64,000 bases of DNA, taken from contig NZ_FOZE01000002.1 of NCBI RefSeq assembly GCF_900113225.1, forward strand, positions 1,674,001 through 1,738,000. Direction: 5' to 3'. The position numbers were made by a program, and so were the translations under genes. The stretch's first letter is position 1. Every line of letters starts with the position of its first letter. Origin of the DNA: Mitsuaria sp. PDC51. GTDB taxonomy: Bacteria > Pseudomonadota > Gammaproteobacteria > Burkholderiales > Burkholderiaceae_C. Shown piece by piece: positions 16,768 to 26,106 of the stretch. Below the pieces are notes generated by a model that did no database searches, was not told where the DNA came from, and saw nothing but the letters and a program-made list of their open reading frames with translations.

Positions 16768-18966
16768 TTATTGAGCGCTCGTCGCCTTACGCCGCTGCCG
16801 CCACGCATGCAGCAGCGGTTCCGTGTACCCGCTGGGCTGTTCCCGTCCTTGGAACACCAGATCCAGTGCCGCCTGGTACGCCATGCTTTGCGGACGGCCT
16901 GCCATTGCCTCGTAGAGCGGGTCTGCGGCGTTTTGCGCATCCACCACGGCCGCCATCCGTTCGAATGTCGCCCGAACTTGTTGTTCCGTGACGACGCCGT
17001 GATAAAGCCAGTTCGCCACGTGCTGGCTGGAGATGCGCAGCGTGGCGCGGTCCTCCATCAAACCGACACCGTTGATGTCCGGCACCTTGGAGCAGCCGAC
17101 GCCCTGGTCGATCCAGCGCACCACGTAGCCCAGGATGCCCTGGATGTTGTTGTCCAGCTCCTGCTGCTTCTCGGCCTCGGACCAGTTCGGCGCGTCCGTC
17201 ACCGGGATGGTGAGCAGGCGCTGCAGCAGTTCGGCGCGATCGACGCCAGCGGCTTCCGCCTCGATCTGCTGCTGCACCTGCGCCACGCTGACCTGGTGGT
17301 AATGCAGCGCGTGCAGCGTGGCGGCGGTCGGGCTCGGCACCCAGGCGGTGTTGGCGCCGGCCTTCGGGTGCGCGATCTTCTGCTCGAGCATCGCGGCCAT
17401 CAGGTCGGGCATCGCCCACATGCCCTTGCCGATCTGCGCGCGGCCGCGCAAGCCGGCGCTCAGGCCCACCAGCACGTTGTTGCGCTCGTAGGCCTGGATC
17501 CAGGCGCTGGTCTTCATGTCGCCCTTGCGCAGCATCGGGCCGGCCAGCATCGCGGTGTGCATCTCGTCGCCGGTGCGGTCGAGGAAGCCGGTGTTGATGA
17601 AGGCGACACGGCTGGGCGCCGCGGCGATGCAGGCGGCGAGGTTGACGCTGGTGCGGCGCTCCTCGTCCATGATGCCCAGCTTCACCGTCGATGCCGGCAG
17701 GCCCAGCAACTGCTCAACGCGGCCGAACAGCTCGTTGGCGAAGCCGACCTCGGCCGGTCCGTGCATCTTGGGCTTGACGATGTAGATCGAGCCGCGGCGC
17801 GAGTTGCGCAGGCCCGAGCCCGATAGCTGCTTCAAGTCATGCAACGCGATCAGCGTCGTGATGACGGCGTCCATGATCCCTTCCGGGATCTCGCGCCCGC
17901 CGTCCAGCAGGATGGCCGGATTGGTCATCAGGTGGCCGACATTGCGCACGAACAGCAGCGAACGTCCCGGCAGCACGACGTCCTGGCCAGCGTCCGCCGC
18001 CTTGTAGACGCGGTCCGGGTTGAGGCGGCGCACGAAACTGCGGCCGCCCTTGCTGACTTCCTCGGTCAGCGAGCCCCGCAAGATGCCCAACCAGTTGCGG
18101 TAGGCGAGCAGCTTGTCCTCGGCATCGACGGCGGCGATCGAGTCCTCCAGGTCGAGGATGGTCGACAGCGCCGACTCCATCAGCAGGTCGGACACGCCGG
18201 CCGCGTCGGTCTTGCCGATCGGCGAGGCGCGATCGATCTGCACTTCGATGTGCAGGCCGTGATGGCGCAGCAGGATGGCCGTCGGCGACGCGGCGTCGCC
18301 CAGGTAGCCGACGAACTGCGACGCGTCCGCCAGTCCAACGTCGCGACCGTCCTTCAGCGCGACGGCGAGCGCGCCGCCATTGACGCGATAGCCGGTGGCG
18401 TCAGCATGCGAGGCGCCCGCGAGCGGCGCGGCCTGGTCCAGCACCTGGCGCGCGAAGGCAATGACCTTGGCGCCGCGGGCCGGGTTGTAGCCGCCGGCGC
18501 GTTCGGCGCCGTCGGTTTTGGGAATGACGTCGGTTCCATAGAGCGCGTCGTACAGCGAGCCCCAGCGCGCGTTGGCCGCGTTCAGCGCGTAACGCGCGTT
18601 CAGGATGGGGACCACCAGCTGCGGGCCGGCCTGGATCGCCAGTTCCGCGTCCACATCGGCGGTCGTCGCCTTCGGATCGGCGGGCAGCGGCGCCAGGTAG
18701 CCGATCTGCTGGAGGAAGGCCTGATACGCCGCCATGTCGCGGATCGGACCGGGGTGGGCGCGATGCCAACCGTCCAGTTCGGCCTGCAGCCGATCGCGCT
18801 CCGCCAACAGGGCGGCGTTCTTCGGCGCCAGGTCATGGGCCAGCGCATCGAAGCCCTGCCAGAACGCGGCGGGCTCGATGCCGGTGCCGGGCAGCGCCTC
18901 GGTCTCGATGAAACGGGCCAGGGCGGTGTCGACCTGGAGGCGGTGGTGTTGGCTGCGTGCGCTCAT
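16768..18966 (-). CDS. glcB: Malate synthase G
   Basis: 732-aa malate synthase of the G isoform, which condenses glyoxylate with acetyl-CoA to malate and closes the glyoxylate bypass or glycolate use. The length is close to the ~723 aa of the E. coli enzyme. Recognisable segments are [21 protein letters not shown], the signature [14 protein letters not shown] and the C-terminal [27 protein letters not shown] chose the ATG at 18966, after GGGAG, which begins [10 protein letters not shown]; the open frame upstream has no family similarity. It is divergent from a LysR regulator with 221 bases between, so regulation by that protein is plausible but unproven. No isocitrate lyase gene is in the window. 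Confidence 0.97.
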   Translation of the reverse strand: MSARSQHHRLQVDTALARFIETEALPGTGIEPAAFWQGFDALAHDLAPKNAALLAERDRLQAELDGWHRAHPGPIRDMAAYQAFLQQIGYLAPLPADPKATTADVDAELAIQAGPQLVVPILNARYALNAANARWGSLYDALYGTDVIPKTDGAERAGGYNPARGAKVIAFARQVLDQAAPLAGASHADATGYRVNGGALAVALKDGRDVGLADASQFVGYLGDAASPTAILLRHHGLHIEVQIDRASPIGKTDAAGVSDLLMESALSTILDLEDSIAAVDAEDKLLAYRNWLGILRGSLTEEVSKGGRSFVRRLNPDRVYKAADAGQDVVLPGRSLLFVRNVGHLMTNPAILLDGGREIPEGIMDAVITTLIALHDLKQLSGSGLRNSRRGSIYIVKPKMHGPAEVGFANELFGRVEQLLGLPASTVKLGIMDEERRTSVNLAACIAAAPSRVAFINTGFLDRTGDEMHTAMLAGPMLRKGDMKTSAWIQAYERNNVLVGLSAGLRGRAQIGKGMWAMPDLMAAMLEQKIAHPKAGANTAWVPSPTAATLHALHYHQVSVAQVQQQIEAEAAGVDRAELLQRLLTIPVTDAPNWSEAEKQQELDNNIQGILGYVVRWIDQGVGCSKVPDINGVGLMEDRATLRISSQHVANWLYHGVVTEQQVRATFERMAAVVDAQNAADPLYEAMAGRPQSMAYQAALDLVFQGREQPSGYTEPLLHAWRQRRKATSAQ

Positions 18967-19114
18967 GGCGGCTCCCAAGATGCGAAGGAATGGCGACCGG
19001 AAGGCGGGGGCAAGACACGGGCCGGCGCGCGGTCGTCCCCCATCGGAACGCACCGACTGTAGGCTGCGGCACGGCACCGATTCATGTCGACGCCGGTCGG
19101 AGATCCCTGACTTT

Positions 19115-19124
19115 TTTGCACAAA
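19115..19124. promoter_or_regulatory. Candidate LysR-type site between glcB and the LysR gene
   Basis: TTTG-CA-CAAA, a short inverted repeat inside an AT-rich patch (TTTTTTGCACAAATAA) that also fits the loose T-N11-A LysR box. It lies midway between the divergent genes. Weak evidence. Confidence 0.3.
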
Positions 19125-19187
19125 TAACAACGCATCGGGTCAGCATTCATTGCCTGGCGCGGTGCAACGGCCCAACAATCGCCGGCC

Positions 19188-20114
19188 ATGGACCGCCTCA
19201 AACAGATCGAGTCCTTCGTGCTGGTCGCGACCAAGGGCAGCCTGACGGCCGCGGCGCAGGCCGAGGGCGTGGCACCCGCGGTGATGGGCCGCCGCCTCGA
19301 CGCGCTGGAGGCGCGGCTGGGCGTGAAGCTGCTGCTGCGCACGACCCGCAAGCTGACGCTGACGCATGAAGGCATCGCCTTCCTGGAGGACTGCCAGCGC
19401 CTGCTTGTCGAGTTCGCGAGCGCTGAAGCCAGCGTCAGCGCTGGCGGCGTGAAGGCCAGCGGTCACCTGCGCATCACCGCGCCGGCGGGTTTCGGCCGTC
19501 GTCACGTCGCGCCGCTGGTTCCGGCCTTTCTCGCGCGGCATCCGGAGGTCAGCGTCTCGCTGAACCTCAGCGACCGGGTGGTCGACATCGTCAACGAGGG
19601 TTTCGACTGCGCCGTCCGCGTGGGCGACCTCAGCGATTCCAGCCTGATCAGCACGCGGCTGGCCGACAACCGACGGCTGTGCGTGGCTGCGCCGTCCTAC
19701 CTGCGGCGTGCCGGCACGCCGCGGCATCCGTCCGAGTTGATGCGGCACGAGTGCCTGACCTTGAGTTCCGATGCGAGCCAGACGCGCGGCTGGGCCTTCC
19801 GTGTGGACGGGCAGGTGCAGCATCTGCGACCGAGTGGTCGGCTCGATTGCAGCGACGGCCAGGTGTTGCACGACTGGTGTCGGCAAGGCCTCGGGCTGGC
19901 GTGGCGCAGCACCTGGGAGGTGGCCGCGGCCTTGCGCGCCGGTGAACTGGTCAGCGTGCTGGACGATTTCGCGGCGCCGCCGAACGGCATCTTTGCCGTG
20001 CTGCCCCAGCGCAAGCACCTGCCGCTGCGGGTGAGGCTCTGGATAGACTTCCTGAAGGAACACTACGGCAGCGTCGACTACTGGACGCGTGCCGCCACCT
20101 GGGAGACCTCATGA
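19188..20114 (+). CDS. LysR-family transcriptional regulator
   Basis: 308-aa LysR-type regulator. The N-terminal winged helix-turn-helix is at residues 1-60 (LKQIESFVLVATKGSLTAAA, then RLDALEARLGVKLLLRTTRK), followed by a substrate-binding co-inducer domain (about 88-295). It is divergent from glcB, and its last four bases overlap the start of the next gene (ATGA at 20111-20114), which ties it to the DUF2214 membrane protein. Target and co-inducer are unknown. Candidates are the divergent malate synthase and its own operon. Confidence 0.93.
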   Translation: MDRLKQIESFVLVATKGSLTAAAQAEGVAPAVMGRRLDALEARLGVKLLLRTTRKLTLTHEGIAFLEDCQRLLVEFASAEASVSAGGVKASGHLRITAPAGFGRRHVAPLVPAFLARHPEVSVSLNLSDRVVDIVNEGFDCAVRVGDLSDSSLISTRLADNRRLCVAAPSYLRRAGTPRHPSELMRHECLTLSSDASQTRGWAFRVDGQVQHLRPSGRLDCSDGQVLHDWCRQGLGLAWRSTWEVAAALRAGELVSVLDDFAAPPNGIFAVLPQRKHLPLRVRLWIDFLKEHYGSVDYWTRAATWETS

Positions 20115-20566
20115 CGCTCGAAGCCCTGCTCGCCGGCCTGCACATCCTGGCGATCCTCAGCCTGGTCGTATTCCTGTCGAGCCAGGCGGCGCTGTGCCGT
20201 ACCGAATGGATGAACGCGGCGGTGGTGCGGCGGCTGTCGCGGCTGGACATGATCTACGGCATGACCGCGGTTGCGGTGCTGCTGACGGGCTTTGCTCGGA
20301 CGTGGTGGGGCATGAAGGGGCTGGGCTGGTACTGGGGCCAGCCGCTGCTGCACCTCAAGTTCGGGCTGTTCGTGGTGATCGGCCTGATCTCCATCAAGCC
20401 GACCTTGACCTATCGCCGCTGGCTCAAGGCCTTGGACGGCGGTGGTGGTCTGCCGAGCGACGCCGAGGTGCGCGCCACGCGACGCCTGGTCATGATCCAG
20501 GCCCACTTGCTGATGCTGATTCCGATCGCGGCCGTGATGCTCGCGCGCGGCGTGCTGACCAAGTGA
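20111..20566 (+). CDS. DUF2214-family membrane protein
   Basis: 151-aa protein with four predicted membrane helices (about 5-25, 48-66, 80-100, 127-147) and the TRTEW/RLSRLDMIYG region typical of the DUF2214 family. No catalytic motif is visible and the function is unknown. Its ATG overlaps the stop of the LysR gene, so the two are translationally coupled. Directly downstream is a tandem 19-base repeat and a long palindrome that would be the 3' end of this transcript. Confidence 0.82.
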   Translation: MTLEALLAGLHILAILSLVVFLSSQAALCRTEWMNAAVVRRLSRLDMIYGMTAVAVLLTGFARTWWGMKGLGWYWGQPLLHLKFGLFVVIGLISIKPTLTYRRWLKALDGGGGLPSDAEVRATRRLVMIQAHLLMLIPIAAVMLARGVLTK

Positions 20567-20592
20567 ACGCACCGCAACCGCCCGAGAGAACC

Positions 20593-20633
20593 GCTGAAAT
20601 CGGCCGAGTGAGCTGCTGAGATCGGCCGAGTGA
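20593..20633 (+). repeat. Tandem 19-base direct repeat
   Basis: GCTGA(A/G)ATCGGCCGAGTGA occurs at 20593-20611 and 20615-20633, one mismatch apart and 22 bases in phase. The second copy runs into the left arm of the long palindrome that follows. Confidence 0.85.
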
Positions 20634-20745
20634 CGCGACGCTGCATCGGGATGCTCCGCTAGGCGCAAACCGCAGCCATAGCAGCGCTATGGCGAGGATT
20701 TGCAACAACGCGGAGCGCCCGATGCGGCGTTGCGTCATTTGGCCG
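20623..20745. repeat. 123-bp interrupted palindrome (structured intergenic repeat)
   Basis: The arms 20623-20682 and 20686-20745 are reverse complements centred on CCATAGC-AGC-GCTATGG. In the outer 28 positions 24 are Watson-Crick, and the other four are G.T or T.G, so plus-strand RNA would pair throughout; on the minus strand they are C.A mismatches. GCTCCGC, GCAAA and GCCATAGC blocks pair further in. The right arm overlaps the last three codons and stop of psiF. It may act as a convergent terminator or be a mobile intergenic repeat. Confidence 0.85.
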
Positions 20746-21058
20746 AGAGGCATTCCTTCATGAATGTCTTGCGCTCGTCGCCGGTCTTGCCCTTGGCCTC
20801 GGCGTTGCAAGTCGTCATCTTGGTTTGCTGGGCGGTCTTGGCCGGCGCGGTTTCGCCCTTGAGGCAACTGCTCATGAAGGCCTTGCGCTCGTCGCCGGTC
20901 TTGTCCTTGGCGTCGGCGTTGCAGGACTTCATCAGCTGCTGCTGCTTGAGCTGCTTCTCGGACGGCGCTTTCTTGGCATCGTCCGCGGCGTGCGCGCCCA
21001 GGGCGGCCAGCGCCAGCAGCGCGCCGGCGAACAGCGAGGTCGGGGTCAGGCGTTTCAT
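20735..21058 (-). CDS. PsiF-repeat periplasmic protein
   Basis: 107-aa small exported protein. The signal peptide is about residues 1-24 (MKRLTPTSLFAGALLALAA...AHA). Two PsiF repeats follow, each with two cysteines in a Cys-Asn-Ala-(Asp/Glu)-Ala-Lys ... Cys-Leu pattern (MKSCNADAKDK...SSCL; MTTCNAEAKGK...KECL). In E. coli psiF is phosphate-starvation inducible; its function is not known. I chose the ATG at 21058, seven bases after AGGAG, over a GTG one codon upstream. Its stop codon lies inside the right arm of the long palindrome. Confidence 0.88.
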   Translation of the reverse strand: MKRLTPTSLFAGALLALAALGAHAADDAKKAPSEKQLKQQQLMKSCNADAKDKTGDERKAFMSSCLKGETAPAKTAQQTKMTTCNAEAKGKTGDERKTFMKECLSAK

Positions 21059-21223
21059 CACTCTCTCCTACAGGGCTACAGGGGGTTGGGGAAGGACCTG
21101 GGGGCAGTGGAGCACACCAGCGAGCGGCCCTCAATAGCGGTTGATGCCGGTCAAGAGCCGCGCTGACTCGGGTCGGTTGACGCGGATGCGAGCCCGGCCT
21201 GGAAGAACCGGTCGGCGCCTGAC

Positions 21224-22606
21224 TCACATGATCCGGCGCGGAGACGCCAGCGCCTCATGCGCAAGATGGAGTCGCCTGACCAGGACCTGGATGAATGCGC
21301 GGTCGAACCGGTGCTGGCACTCGGGGCTGAGCTGTCCCAGCGAATCCGGCGTGAAGGACACGGTTGTACAAAGTTGGGTCACCCGGATGTCGGTGCTGTG
21401 GCGCCGCAGGTCGGGATTCGGCGCGAGGTAGGCCATCTCGCCGACCGAGGTGCCGGTACCCAGCGTCGCGACCAGCGCGCCGTCGCGCCAGACCTCCACC
21501 TCGCCCTGCGTGATGATGTGGAAGGTGTTGCCCTCCTGGCCCTTCTTGAACAGCAGATGGTCCAGCGGATAACGCCGCCAGCGCGCGCGTCGCACCACTT
21601 CCCACAGCTCGACGTCGCCGAAGCCGGCGAAGAACTCCAGGTCGCGCAGGAGGTTGAAGCGCTCCGAGTCCTTGACCTCGTTGAGGCGCGCCAGCGGCAC
21701 CAGCTGCCGGGCCACCAGCTCCGACAGCGCCTGGCCGAAGGCCTCCCAGTCGGCATGGCGCTCGTGCGGATGCTTGGCCAGCGCCTTCTGGATGACCGCG
21801 TCCAGCTCCGGCGTCACGCCTCCGCGCTGGCCCAGCAGCGGCTGGGGCGCCTGGTGGTAGATCTGATGCATCAGCGCCATCTGGTTGGGCGCGTCGAAGG
21901 GCGGGCGGCCGCAGACCATGTGGTACAGCACCGCGCCCAGCGAATAGATGTCCGCCTGCGCGCCCACGTCGCCGCCCTCGATCTGCTCCGGCGGCATGTA
22001 GGCCAGCGAGCCGACCCGGTGCACCTGCGTCATGTCGGCATTGAGGTTGAGCGCGCTGCCGAAGTCGCTGACCTTCACGTCGGTCACCTGGCCCTGGCTG
22101 TCGAGCACCGCCAGCAGGTTGGCGGGCTTGATGTCGCGGTGGACCACGCCCTGGCGGAACACGTAGGACAGCGCCATCGCGCACTTGAAGCCGAGCTCGA
22201 CGATCTGGTCCAGCGGCAGCAGCCGGTCGTTGCGGCAGAAGTGCTTGAGCGTCACACCATGGACGTACTCCATGACGAGGTAGGGCAGGTCGCCGTCCTG
22301 CACCGCGTCCAGGATCTGCACCACGTTCGGATGCTGGAGTCGGCCCGCCAGCGCGGCCTCGGCGGCGAAGAAGCGGATGCTGAGCGTGTCCTCTTCCGCC
22401 GGGCCGCCGCCGGACCAGGCGCGCATGCGTTTGATCGCGACTTCCTGGCCCTTGAAGTCGTCCATCGCCAGGAAGACGTCGCTGGTCGCGCCCTCGCCCA
22501 GTCGGCGCAGCACGCGGTACTTGCCGATCTGCTCCGGCAGGTCGGCCAGACCGCCGAGCGTCGAATCGGTGAAGCTGGCGGGGCGTGGATCGACGGGGGC
22601 GCTCAT
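21224..22606 (-). CDS. Ser/Thr protein kinase fused to a cyclic-nucleotide-binding-like domain
   Basis: 460-aa cytoplasmic protein. Residues 28-300 are a Hanks-type kinase: glycine loop GEGATSDVF, Lys59, catalytic H157-R158-D159 ([12 protein letters not shown]), D181-F-G and the APE-like PPEQ. Residues about 325-450 are a cNMP-binding-like beta-roll ([22 protein letters not shown]). The usual Arg-Ser/Thr-Ala that follows the phosphate-binding cassette is not evident, so the ligand may differ or be absent. There is no membrane segment. I chose the ATG at 22606; a GTG at 22627 is possible. It is divergent from argS. Targets unknown. Confidence 0.88.
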   Translation of the reverse strand: MSAPVDPRPASFTDSTLGGLADLPEQIGKYRVLRRLGEGATSDVFLAMDDFKGQEVAIKRMRAWSGGGPAEEDTLSIRFFAAEAALAGRLQHPNVVQILDAVQDGDLPYLVMEYVHGVTLKHFCRNDRLLPLDQIVELGFKCAMALSYVFRQGVVHRDIKPANLLAVLDSQGQVTDVKVSDFGSALNLNADMTQVHRVGSLAYMPPEQIEGGDVGAQADIYSLGAVLYHMVCGRPPFDAPNQMALMHQIYHQAPQPLLGQRGGVTPELDAVIQKALAKHPHERHADWEAFGQALSELVARQLVPLARLNEVKDSERFNLLRDLEFFAGFGDVELWEVVRRARWRRYPLDHLLFKKGQEGNTFHIITQGEVEVWRDGALVATLGTGTSVGEMAYLAPNPDLRRHSTDIRVTQLCTTVSFTPDSLGQLSPECQHRFDRAFIQVLVRRLHLAHEALASPRRIM

Positions 22607-22691
22607 CGGAGGGGCATCCTGCCCCACGAGGAGGGCGCCGGCAAGGGGGCGTACGGCCTCTTACGGGGGAGGTCCCCTAAAATGCGGCGCC

Positions 22692-24446
22692 ATGATCCAA
22701 GCCAAGCAGGAATTGCTCGCCGCCCTCGGCACCGTGCTCCAGGGCCTGAGCCAGGAGGCCGTCGACGCCGGCCTCGTCGCCGCCGCGCCGGTGGCCGCAT
22801 TCGAGACCCCCAAGCAAGCCTCCCATGGCGATTTCGCCTGCACGGCCGCGATGCAGCTGTCCAAGGCGCTGAAGAAGAACCCGCGCGAACTGGCGACGAC
22901 GCTGATCGCCCAGCTGCAGGCGCAACCGGCCTTCGAGCGCTGGGTCGACGCGCTGGAGATCGCCGGCCCCGGCTTCATCAACATCCGCCTCAAGCCCGTG
23001 GCCAAGCAGGCCGTGGTGAGCGAGGTCTTCGCCGCGGCCGAGCGCTTCGGGCACCAGCCCCGGCGCGACACCTCGGCGCTGGTGGAGTTCGTCTCCGCCA
23101 ACCCGACCGGGCCGCTGCACGTCGGCCATGCCCGCCAGGCGGCGCTGGGCGATTCCCTGTGCCAGCTGTTCGCGACCCAGGGCTGGAACGTCAGCCGCGA
23201 GTTCTATTACAACGACGCGGGCGTGCAGATCGGCACCCTCGCACGCAGCACGCAGCTGCGCGCCCAGGGGGTCAAGCCAGGCGATCCGGTCTGGCCGACC
23301 GATCCCGGGAATCCCGAGAGCAAGAACTTCTACAACGGCGACTACATCCAGGACATCGCCGACGCCTTCTTGCGCAAGGAGACGGTGAAGGCCGACGATC
23401 GCGAGTTCACCGCGTCGGGCGACCCGGAGGACCTCGATTCGATCCGCCAGTTCGCCGTCGCGTTCCTGCGCCACGAGCAGGACCTGGACCTGCAGGCCTT
23501 CGGCCTGCGCTTCGACAACTACTTCCTCGAGTCCTCGCTGTACACCGGCGGCCAGGTCGAGGACGCGGTCGCGCGCATGATCGCCAACGGCAAGACCTAT
23601 GAGGAGGGCGGCGCGCTGTGGCTGCGCTCCACCGAGTACGGCGACGACAAGGACCGCGTGATGCGCAAGTCCGATGGCACCTACACCTACTTCGTGCCGG
23701 ACGTCGCCTACCACGTGAACAAGTTCAAGCGTGGCTTCTCGAAGTGCATCAACATCCAGGGCACCGACCACCACGGCACGATCGCCCGGGTGCGCGGCGG
23801 CCTGCAGGCCACCGGCGTGGGCATCCCCGAGGGCTTCCCGGACTACGTGCTACACAAGATGGTCACGGTCATGAAGGGCGGCGAGGAGGTCAAGATCTCC
23901 AAGCGCGCCGGCAGCTACGTCACGCTGCGCGACCTGATCGAATGGACCAGCCGCGACGCGGTGCGCTTCTTCCTGATCAGCCGCAAGGCCGACACCGAAT
24001 TCGTCTTCGACGTCGACCTCGCGCTCAAGGCCAATGACGAGAACCCGGTGTTCTACGTGCAGTACGCGCATGCGCGGATCTGCTCGGTGCTGCGCAAGGG
24101 CGCGGAGCAGGGCCACGACGCAGCCTCGGTCGCCGGCGCCGACCTCTCGCTGCTGACCGCGCCGACCGAGTACGCGCTGATGCTCAAGCTGGCGGACTAC
24201 CCGCGCATGCTGGCCTCCGCCGCGCAAGACCTGGCCCCGCACGACGTGGCGTTCTACCTGCGCGACCTGGCGGGCGCGCTGCACAGCTACTATGGCGCCG
24301 AACGCGTGCTGGGCGACGACCCGGCCCTGACGCGCGCGCGCCTGGCGCTGCTGGCCGCGACGCGGCAGGTGATGCGCAACGCGCTGGCGGTGCTGGGGGT
24401 GTCGGCCCCGGACGCGATGGAACGTGACTCGCAGGAGCAGCAATGA
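22692..24446 (+). CDS. argS: Arginyl-tRNA synthetase
   Basis: 584-aa class I aminoacyl-tRNA synthetase that charges tRNA-Arg. The N-terminal additional domain is at 1-120, the HIGH-type motif is HVGH at 143-146 ([16 protein letters not shown]), the catalytic Rossmann domain follows with VEDAVARM and TDHHGTI, and a KISKRAG segment stands where the class I KMSKS loop is expected. The C-terminal DALR anticodon-binding domain closes the protein. I chose the ATG at 22692 (MIQAKQEL), the start that matches the family; the frame is open further upstream through the divergent promoter region. Its stop overlaps the next start (ATGA), so it is coupled to the SPOR gene. Confidence 0.97.
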   Translation: MIQAKQELLAALGTVLQGLSQEAVDAGLVAAAPVAAFETPKQASHGDFACTAAMQLSKALKKNPRELATTLIAQLQAQPAFERWVDALEIAGPGFINIRLKPVAKQAVVSEVFAAAERFGHQPRRDTSALVEFVSANPTGPLHVGHARQAALGDSLCQLFATQGWNVSREFYYNDAGVQIGTLARSTQLRAQGVKPGDPVWPTDPGNPESKNFYNGDYIQDIADAFLRKETVKADDREFTASGDPEDLDSIRQFAVAFLRHEQDLDLQAFGLRFDNYFLESSLYTGGQVEDAVARMIANGKTYEEGGALWLRSTEYGDDKDRVMRKSDGTYTYFVPDVAYHVNKFKRGFSKCINIQGTDHHGTIARVRGGLQATGVGIPEGFPDYVLHKMVTVMKGGEEVKISKRAGSYVTLRDLIEWTSRDAVRFFLISRKADTEFVFDVDLALKANDENPVFYVQYAHARICSVLRKGAEQGHDAASVAGADLSLLTAPTEYALMLKLADYPRMLASAAQDLAPHDVAFYLRDLAGALHSYYGAERVLGDDPALTRARLALLAATRQVMRNALAVLGVSAPDAMERDSQEQQ

Positions 24447-25120
24447 GCAAAGAAAAGCAGCGTGGCGGATTCGCCATGGGCCTGATCGTGGGCCTGCTGC
24501 TGGGGCTTGGGATCGCGCTGGGCGTGGCCCTGTACGTGACGAAGGCGCCGGTGCCGTTCGTCAACAAGCTGCCGCAACGCACCGCGGAGCAGGACGCCCA
24601 GGAAGCCGAACGCAACCGCAACTGGGATCCGAATGCGCCGCTGGCCGGCCGCGCCGGCGCGAAGGCCGCCTCGGGCGTGGTGACGCCGGCGGTCGTGCCG
24701 CCGCCCGCGCAGACGCCGCAGGTCACCGCCGGTCCGACGGCCGCGCCGGCCGTCGAGGGCCGTCCCGCCGAGCGCGCGCCCGCCGCGCAGCCGCAGGCCC
24801 AGACGACGCCCACGCCGGCCGCCAGGCCCGAGCAGCGTCCCGCCGAGACGCGCACGGCCGACGGCGCCCGCGCCGACGGGTCGCGCGGCAGCTTCTTCGT
24901 CCAGGCCGGCGCCTACACCCGCATGGAGGACGCCGAGCAGCAGCGCGCCAAGCTGGCCATCCAGGGGTTCTCGGCCAAGGTGATGGAACGCGAACAGGCG
25001 GGCCGCACCGTCTTCCGCGTGCGCCTGGGACCGTTCGACACCCGCGACGAGGCCGAAGCGCAGCAGAAGAAGCTCGAAGGGGCCGGCGTCGAGGCCAACC
25101 TCGTCGCGATCCAGCGCTGA
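24443..25120 (+). CDS. SPOR-domain membrane protein
   Basis: 225-aa single-pass inner-membrane protein: short cytoplasmic N-terminus, one helix at about 10-32 ([21 protein letters not shown]), a long Ala/Pro-rich periplasmic linker (about 60-145), and a C-terminal SPOR domain (about 148-222, [22 protein letters not shown]). SPOR domains bind denuded septal peptidoglycan, so this is likely a division-site protein related in layout to FtsN. The argS-SPOR-dsbA order is frequent in Burkholderiales. It overlaps argS by four bases. Confidence 0.9.
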   Translation: MSKEKQRGGFAMGLIVGLLLGLGIALGVALYVTKAPVPFVNKLPQRTAEQDAQEAERNRNWDPNAPLAGRAGAKAASGVVTPAVVPPPAQTPQVTAGPTAAPAVEGRPAERAPAAQPQAQTTPTPAARPEQRPAETRTADGARADGSRGSFFVQAGAYTRMEDAEQQRAKLAIQGFSAKVMEREQAGRTVFRVRLGPFDTRDEAEAQQKKLEGAGVEANLVAIQR

Positions 25121-25215
25121 GCCGCCGGCGGTGGTTAATGCCACCCTAAGTTTGACTTTCTAGGATGGCCGGCCGCCGCGCTGCCGGTCGCCGCGGAACT
25201 ACCAAGGAATCGAAG

Positions 25216-25893
25216 ATGAAGCGTCGCGAATTCAACACCCTCACGGTCCTGTCGACCGCCGCGGGCGGTGGCCTGCTGCTGAGCGGCGCGCCCGCCCAGG
25301 CGCAGGGCGGCCCGATCGAAGGCCGCCAGTACCAGCGCCTGGCCAAGCCGGTGCCCGGCTCGACGCCCGGCAAGATCGAGGTGATCGAGTTCTTCTGGTA
25401 CGGCTGCCCGCACTGCTACGTCTTCGAACCGACGATCGAGGCCTGGGCCAAGCAGCTGCCCGCCGACGTCGTCTACCGCAAGGTCCACGTGGCCTTCCGC
25501 GCGAACGTGAAGATCCACCAGCAGATGTTCGTGACGCTGGAAGCGATGGGCAAGGAGGCGCAGGTGCGCCCGGCCATCTTCAACGCCATCCATCGCGGCG
25601 GCCAGAGCCTGACCGACGTGGACGCGATGGCCAAGTTCCTGGCGCCGCTGGGCGTGGATCCGGCGAAGTTCAAGGAGACCTACAACTCCTTCACCGTGCA
25701 GACCCGCGTGCAGCAGGCGACGAAGCTGCAGGACCAGTACAACATCGACGGCGTGCCGACCGTCGCGATCGGCGGGCGCTTCCTGACCTCGCCGGCGATG
25801 GCCGGTTTCGGCCTGCGCGTCAGCGAGGAAGAACTGGGCCAGCGCTGCATCGCCGTGGCCAACTTCCTGCTGCCGCTGGCCCGCAAGGGCTGA
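25216..25893 (+). CDS. dsbA: Thiol:disulfide interchange protein DsbA
   Basis: 225-aa periplasmic oxidase that introduces disulfides in exported proteins. The active site is C64-P-H-C67 (FFWYGCPHCYVF), the classical DsbA dipeptide, and the cis-Pro loop is GVPTVAIGG. The N-terminus KRREFN followed by a hydrophobic stretch and AQAQ looks like a twin-arginine signal rather than an SRP/Sec one, which would be unusual for DsbA. I chose the ATG at 25216, the one directly before this signal. A strong terminator follows. Confidence 0.93.
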   Translation: MKRREFNTLTVLSTAAGGGLLLSGAPAQAQGGPIEGRQYQRLAKPVPGSTPGKIEVIEFFWYGCPHCYVFEPTIEAWAKQLPADVVYRKVHVAFRANVKIHQQMFVTLEAMGKEAQVRPAIFNAIHRGGQSLTDVDAMAKFLAPLGVDPAKFKETYNSFTVQTRVQQATKLQDQYNIDGVPTVAIGGRFLTSPAMAGFGLRVSEEELGQRCIAVANFLLPLARKG

Positions 25894-25928
25894 GCGCCCA
25901 CGGGCGCCGCGCCAGCGCGGACGCTCTG

Positions 25929-25970
25929 CGCTCCCTCCAAAGCGCTCCCTCGAAAGCGCTCCCTCGAAAG
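25929..25970 (+). repeat. Three tandem 14-base repeats before terminator
   Basis: CGCTCCCTC(C/G)AAAG occurs at 25929-25942, 25943-25956 and 25957-25970. The end of each unit (AAAG then CGC) repeats the left arm of the terminator hairpin that follows. Confidence 0.9.
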
Positions 25971-26000
25971 CGCCCCTCATGGGGGCGCTTTCTGCTTTCT
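25966..26000 (+). terminator. Intrinsic terminator after dsbA
   Basis: GAAAGCGCCCC (25966-25976), loop TCATG, GGGGCGCTTTC (25982-25992), then TGCTTTCT. An 11-bp perfect stem. Confidence 0.85.
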
Positions 26001-26077
26001 GCGGGACTCTCGCCCGGCCCCTCTCTTGGGGGTGGCTCCGCGTCGGCCCTTGCGCGCCGAGGGCGGTTGCGCTTAAA

Positions 26078-26087
26078 GTGATATCAC
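26078..26087. promoter_or_regulatory. GTGATATCAC palindrome before SPFH gene
   Basis: A perfect 10-base palindrome, flanked by AA...TT pairs (AAAGTGATATCACCTTT), ending 19 bases before the SPFH start and eight bases before its GGAGGAG ribosome site. It stands out in a GC-rich stretch. It is a candidate operator for the ribbon-helix-helix protein encoded next. Confidence 0.55.
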
Positions 26088-26106
26088 CTTTTTGGAGGAG
26101 CTGGTG

